Shown here: positions 13,640-15,870 of the stretch, piece after piece
Numbering within the stretch: position 1 is the stretch's first letter
Layout: the number at the start of each line of letters is the position of its first letter
From: Acidobacteriaceae bacterium
GTDB taxonomy: Bacteria; Acidobacteriota; Terriglobia; Terriglobales; Acidobacteriaceae
DNA length: 15,870 nt
Direction of reading: 5' to 3'
Assembly: GCA_003162255.1 (NCBI GenBank)
Contig: PMMJ01000556.1
Coordinates: 4,214 to 20,083 of the forward strand
Made by a program: the position numbers and the translations under genes
Notes under the pieces: model-generated
The model's database searches: none
Told to the model about the DNA's origin: nothing
What the model saw: the letters and a program-made list of their open reading frames with translations, nothing else

Positions 13640-15870
13640 CGCAGGGACTCGGTTACCGAGTTAGCGTGAAAATAGCGTGGCGCCGTGGGCCCGACAAACG
13701 AACCCTCGTTGTACTGGTAATAATTCCAGCCTAGATTCCAAGCCAGTCTATGGCCCAAATCCACGCTCAGGTTGGCCACGGGTTGAGAGTACTTGTACTG
13801 CAACGTGCCGAGTGGTTGGAGAATGTTGAACTGCGGCACGCTGCCTTCGACACTGGTGATGCTGTAGCCAAGATTGGCCGTGACTCGCTTTTCGGGCTTG
13901 AACCTGATTGTGGTCATTCCGAAATTAGTGTGGTTGGTATAGTACGAGTTGGCCAGCAGGTTGTTGGAAGTGTCGTTTCCGGCACAATCATTGTTAGCGG
14001 CACCGGCTACGAAGGGAAGGATCACGCCGGCTGGCGGCGTGTCGTTGAAGCAGATCAGCGCGTTCTGGATCACGCTGTTGAAGTTGTACGCCAAATCCAG
14101 CCCGAAGCGTTCGCGCGGCGCGAGCGACGCGGTCAGCCCGTAGTTTTGGTTGTGGCCGACGTACTGGGTCTGTATGTCAGAGTTGGATTGCTGCAGGATA
14201 TTGATGGATCCGCCCAGGACCGCCCACGGGCGCGGGGTGTAGGTCGTCTGGAAGCGGTAGCGCGCTTCCTTGCGCGGGGACATGCGGACAAACACGCTGT
14301 TGTAGTTGGTGTGCTCCAGATCGAAATTCAATCGCAGGGCGTGGGTGGGCCGTGCCCAGAGCCCGAGCAGCGCCGTTTTCTCCAGGCCCACGAAATGATC
14401 CAAATCTCCGGGCAGATAATCATTGAAGTGGTTGAAGTTCCGATCGCCATAGCGGTAGCCGATGCGGGCGCCCATTTTTTTCGAAACGTCCCAAGCCAGT
14501 TCGGTCTGATTTCTCTTCCAGCTCTGGTTGAAGCACGACAGAGTCACGGTGGGTGTCGTCGTCGGAGTGGTGGCGCTCAGCGGAGTCAGCAGCGTGCAGG
14601 TAGCTGTCACAGTGCAATCGCTGTCGACTTCGTTGAAATTGCCATTCTGAGGAATGCGGTAGGCCCAAAAATAAAATTTCTCAATCAGGCGCAAATGCTG
14701 GGTCAGGCGCAGCGTGGCCTCGAGATCGAGCACGTCGGAAATCCGGTTCGCACTGGCCGTGCCGGTGCCGGTGAAGGCGAGGGTGTGTGTGCGCGTGATC
14801 AAGCCGGCGAAAGACTCGTCCAAGGGCGTGTTCATATCGGCCGAGCTATAAGAGAAAGAGCCGACCAGGTCTAACCGCTGAAAGTAGTTGCTGCGCAAAC
14901 GAATCCGTTCGGTGGGGGTCGAAGTGCGAATCCGCTGGTTTCGCGCATAGTTGAAGTAGGCGCTGCAGTTGTTATTGGTCAGGACGCCGGCAACAATCAG
15001 AGGCGTTCCCGCGGGCGCCCCGGCACAGGGTTCCTTGTTCACAGTGTCGATCGACAAGCCCAACTCCACCGGAGTCCCGGTGGACAGGAGCGCCGGCGCA
15101 AAGGCAGCCAGTTGATAGTCCGTATCTCCCTTGTAGTAATTGAAGAATTGGTCGTAACTGAGGACGGTTCGCGGCAGGATTCTCCAATCCACACCAAAAC
15201 GGTAGGAGTCCATGGTGGTGTTCCAGTCCTGGAAGAGCAGGGCGTCGGTGCCCTCGTGGATGCTGCTGTACGAGGGCCCGGTCATGTTGTTGCGCGAAAA
15301 GCCCAGGCGAAAGCTCACACGGGACTGCGGCAGCAGCGTGAGGTCGACGTCGCTCATACGCCGCACGGTATCAAAAAGGTGGGGCGAGTTCTGTTCCTGA
15401 ATCGTCGGAGTGGAGGTCGATGGGTTCAGCGGATTCGCCAGCAAATCGTAGTCGGAGAAACTCTGATCGCGCCGGAAACTGGCTTGAAAGTTGTACCACT
15501 TATTTTTGTCTGCCCGCATCCGCAAGGCGTTGTTGGGATCGCCTCCCCATCCAAAGCTGTTGATGGCAAGATCGTCGAACAGTATGCCTTGGTGATCCAC
15601 CGCGTGCATCGAGAGCGTCTGGTCGAAAATCCGGAACCCGGTCTGCTGATTCACCAAGGTATCGTACATATCTTTACTGCCGGTCACGTCGTTGGCCCGG
15701 ATGCCGAACTCAACCGAGGAGTGAACCAGGTAGCCGCCGCTGGTAACGCCTGCCGGCTCTCCGGACGGGGTCTGGCCGGCGCTGGAAGACTGCGCAAGGA
15801 GCAACCTTGGCGACGGCATCATCAAGACAGCAGCCAGCAGGGCGAGGACGAGCGTAAGGCGTAATGCTTT
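13627..15870 (-). CDS. Large outer-membrane beta-barrel protein, MtrB/PioB-like, partial at N-terminus
   Basis: The frame stays open to the window's right edge: upstream of the first in-frame candidate starts (TTG 15825, ATG 15822) it reads KALRLTLVLALLAAV, a signal-peptide core ending near LLLAQ. The true start is therefore outside the window, probably by only a few codons. At least 747 residues are seen. Alternating polar/aromatic strands run throughout, and the chain ends SVTESLRYAF with a terminal Phe, as in outer-membrane barrels. Length and strand pattern resemble MtrB/PioB proteins, which surround multihaem cytochromes. The CxxC of classical MtrB is not visible, and no cytochrome gene lies in the window. 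Paired cysteines in presumed loops (for example about 267 and 287, counted from 15825) may form disulfides. Exact family is uncertain. Confidence 0.8.
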   Translation of the reverse strand, partial: KALRLTLVLALLAAVLMMPSPRLLLAQSSSAGQTPSGEPAGVTSGGYLVHSSVEFGIRANDVTGSKDMYDTLVNQQTGFRIFDQTLSMHAVDHQGILFDDLAINSFGWGGDPNNALRMRADKNKWYNFQASFRRDQSFSDYDLLANPLNPSTSTPTIQEQNSPHLFDTVRRMSDVDLTLLPQSRVSFRLGFSRNNMTGPSYSSIHEGTDALLFQDWNTTMDSYRFGVDWRILPRTVLSYDQFFNYYKGDTDYQLAAFAPALLSTGTPVELGLSIDTVNKEPCAGAPAGTPLIVAGVLTNNNCSAYFNYARNQRIRTSTPTERIRLRSNYFQRLDLVGSFSYSSADMNTPLDESFAGLITRTHTLAFTGTGTASANRISDVLDLEATLRLTQHLRLIEKFYFWAYRIPQNGNFNEVDSDCTVTATCTLLTPLSATTPTTTPTVTLSCFNQSWKRNQTELAWDVSKKMGARIGYRYGDRNFNHFNDYLPGDLDHFVGLEKTALLGLWARPTHALRLNFDLEHTNYNSVFVRMSPRKEARYRFQTTYTPRPWAVLGGSINILQQSNSDIQTQYVGHNQNYGLTASLAPRERFGLDLAYNFNSVIQNALICFNDTPPAGVILPFVAGAANNDCAGNDTSNNLLANSYYTNHTNFGMTTIRFKPEKRVTANLGYSITSVEGSVPQFNILQPLGTLQYKYSQPVANLSVDLGHRLAWNLGWNYYQYNEGSFVGPTAPRYFHANSVTESLRYAF

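Noticed and set aside
13750..14874. Plus-strand open frame of 374 codons opposite the outer-membrane barrel gene
   Set aside because: It lies entirely antisense to a barrel gene that has a signal peptide and terminal Phe; no recognisable domain or ribosome site.

Overview
The window looks like chromosomal DNA of an acidobacterium (Acidobacteriota, soil-type lineage). The reasons are moderate-to-high GC, the character of the protein families (paired small Cys-rich proteins, DUF4337, a DUF2339/DUF3999 pair, a large MtrB/PioB-like outer-membrane barrel, M28 peptidase), and intergenic spacers with short degenerate repeats that I recall as typical of these genomes. The assignment is by family resemblance; there is no rRNA or tRNA here to confirm it. 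Most of the window is ordinary housekeeping and envelope biology.

Left part (1-2706, minus strand). Two small Cys-rich, probably zinc-binding proteins of unknown function form a pair; the second runs off the left edge. A 557-bp spacer follows, holding a perfect CRP/FNR-type palindrome (836-851) and a cluster of small hairpins (1041-1132). Then come a secreted cupin and a DUF4337 membrane protein, which form a probable operon, and a YjbQ/UPF0047 protein.

Middle (2912-8845). A plus-strand translationally coupled pair, DUF2339 multi-pass membrane protein and DUF3999 secreted/anchored protein, is joined by a TTGA start/stop overlap. A convergent spacer follows with a possible 36-residue His-rich membrane peptide and a palindromic copy of a dispersed repeat whose half-copy lies at 2765-2801. 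The minus-strand ftsK translocase gene comes next, with a good sigma70-like promoter.

Small accessory island (about 8995-10183). Between ftsK and uppP lie a 5'-truncated ankyrin-repeat fragment, a decayed second copy of the 3' end of uppP, and an intact RHH-antitoxin/ParE-type toxin pair. The uppP remnant and the real uppP 3' end are direct repeats bracketing the toxin-antitoxin operon, which points to insertion or duplication at the uppP terminus. This is the most informative structure in the window.

Right part (10189-15870). uppP (cell-wall lipid carrier recycling) and a secreted M28 zinc peptidase lie head-to-tail on the minus strand. A divergent flavin-reductase-like protein follows on the plus strand. 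The last gene is a large minus-strand outer-membrane beta-barrel gene whose signal peptide continues past the right edge. I see no CRISPR array, insertion sequence, phage module or biosynthetic cluster, and nothing that amounts to a clearly new multi-gene system.
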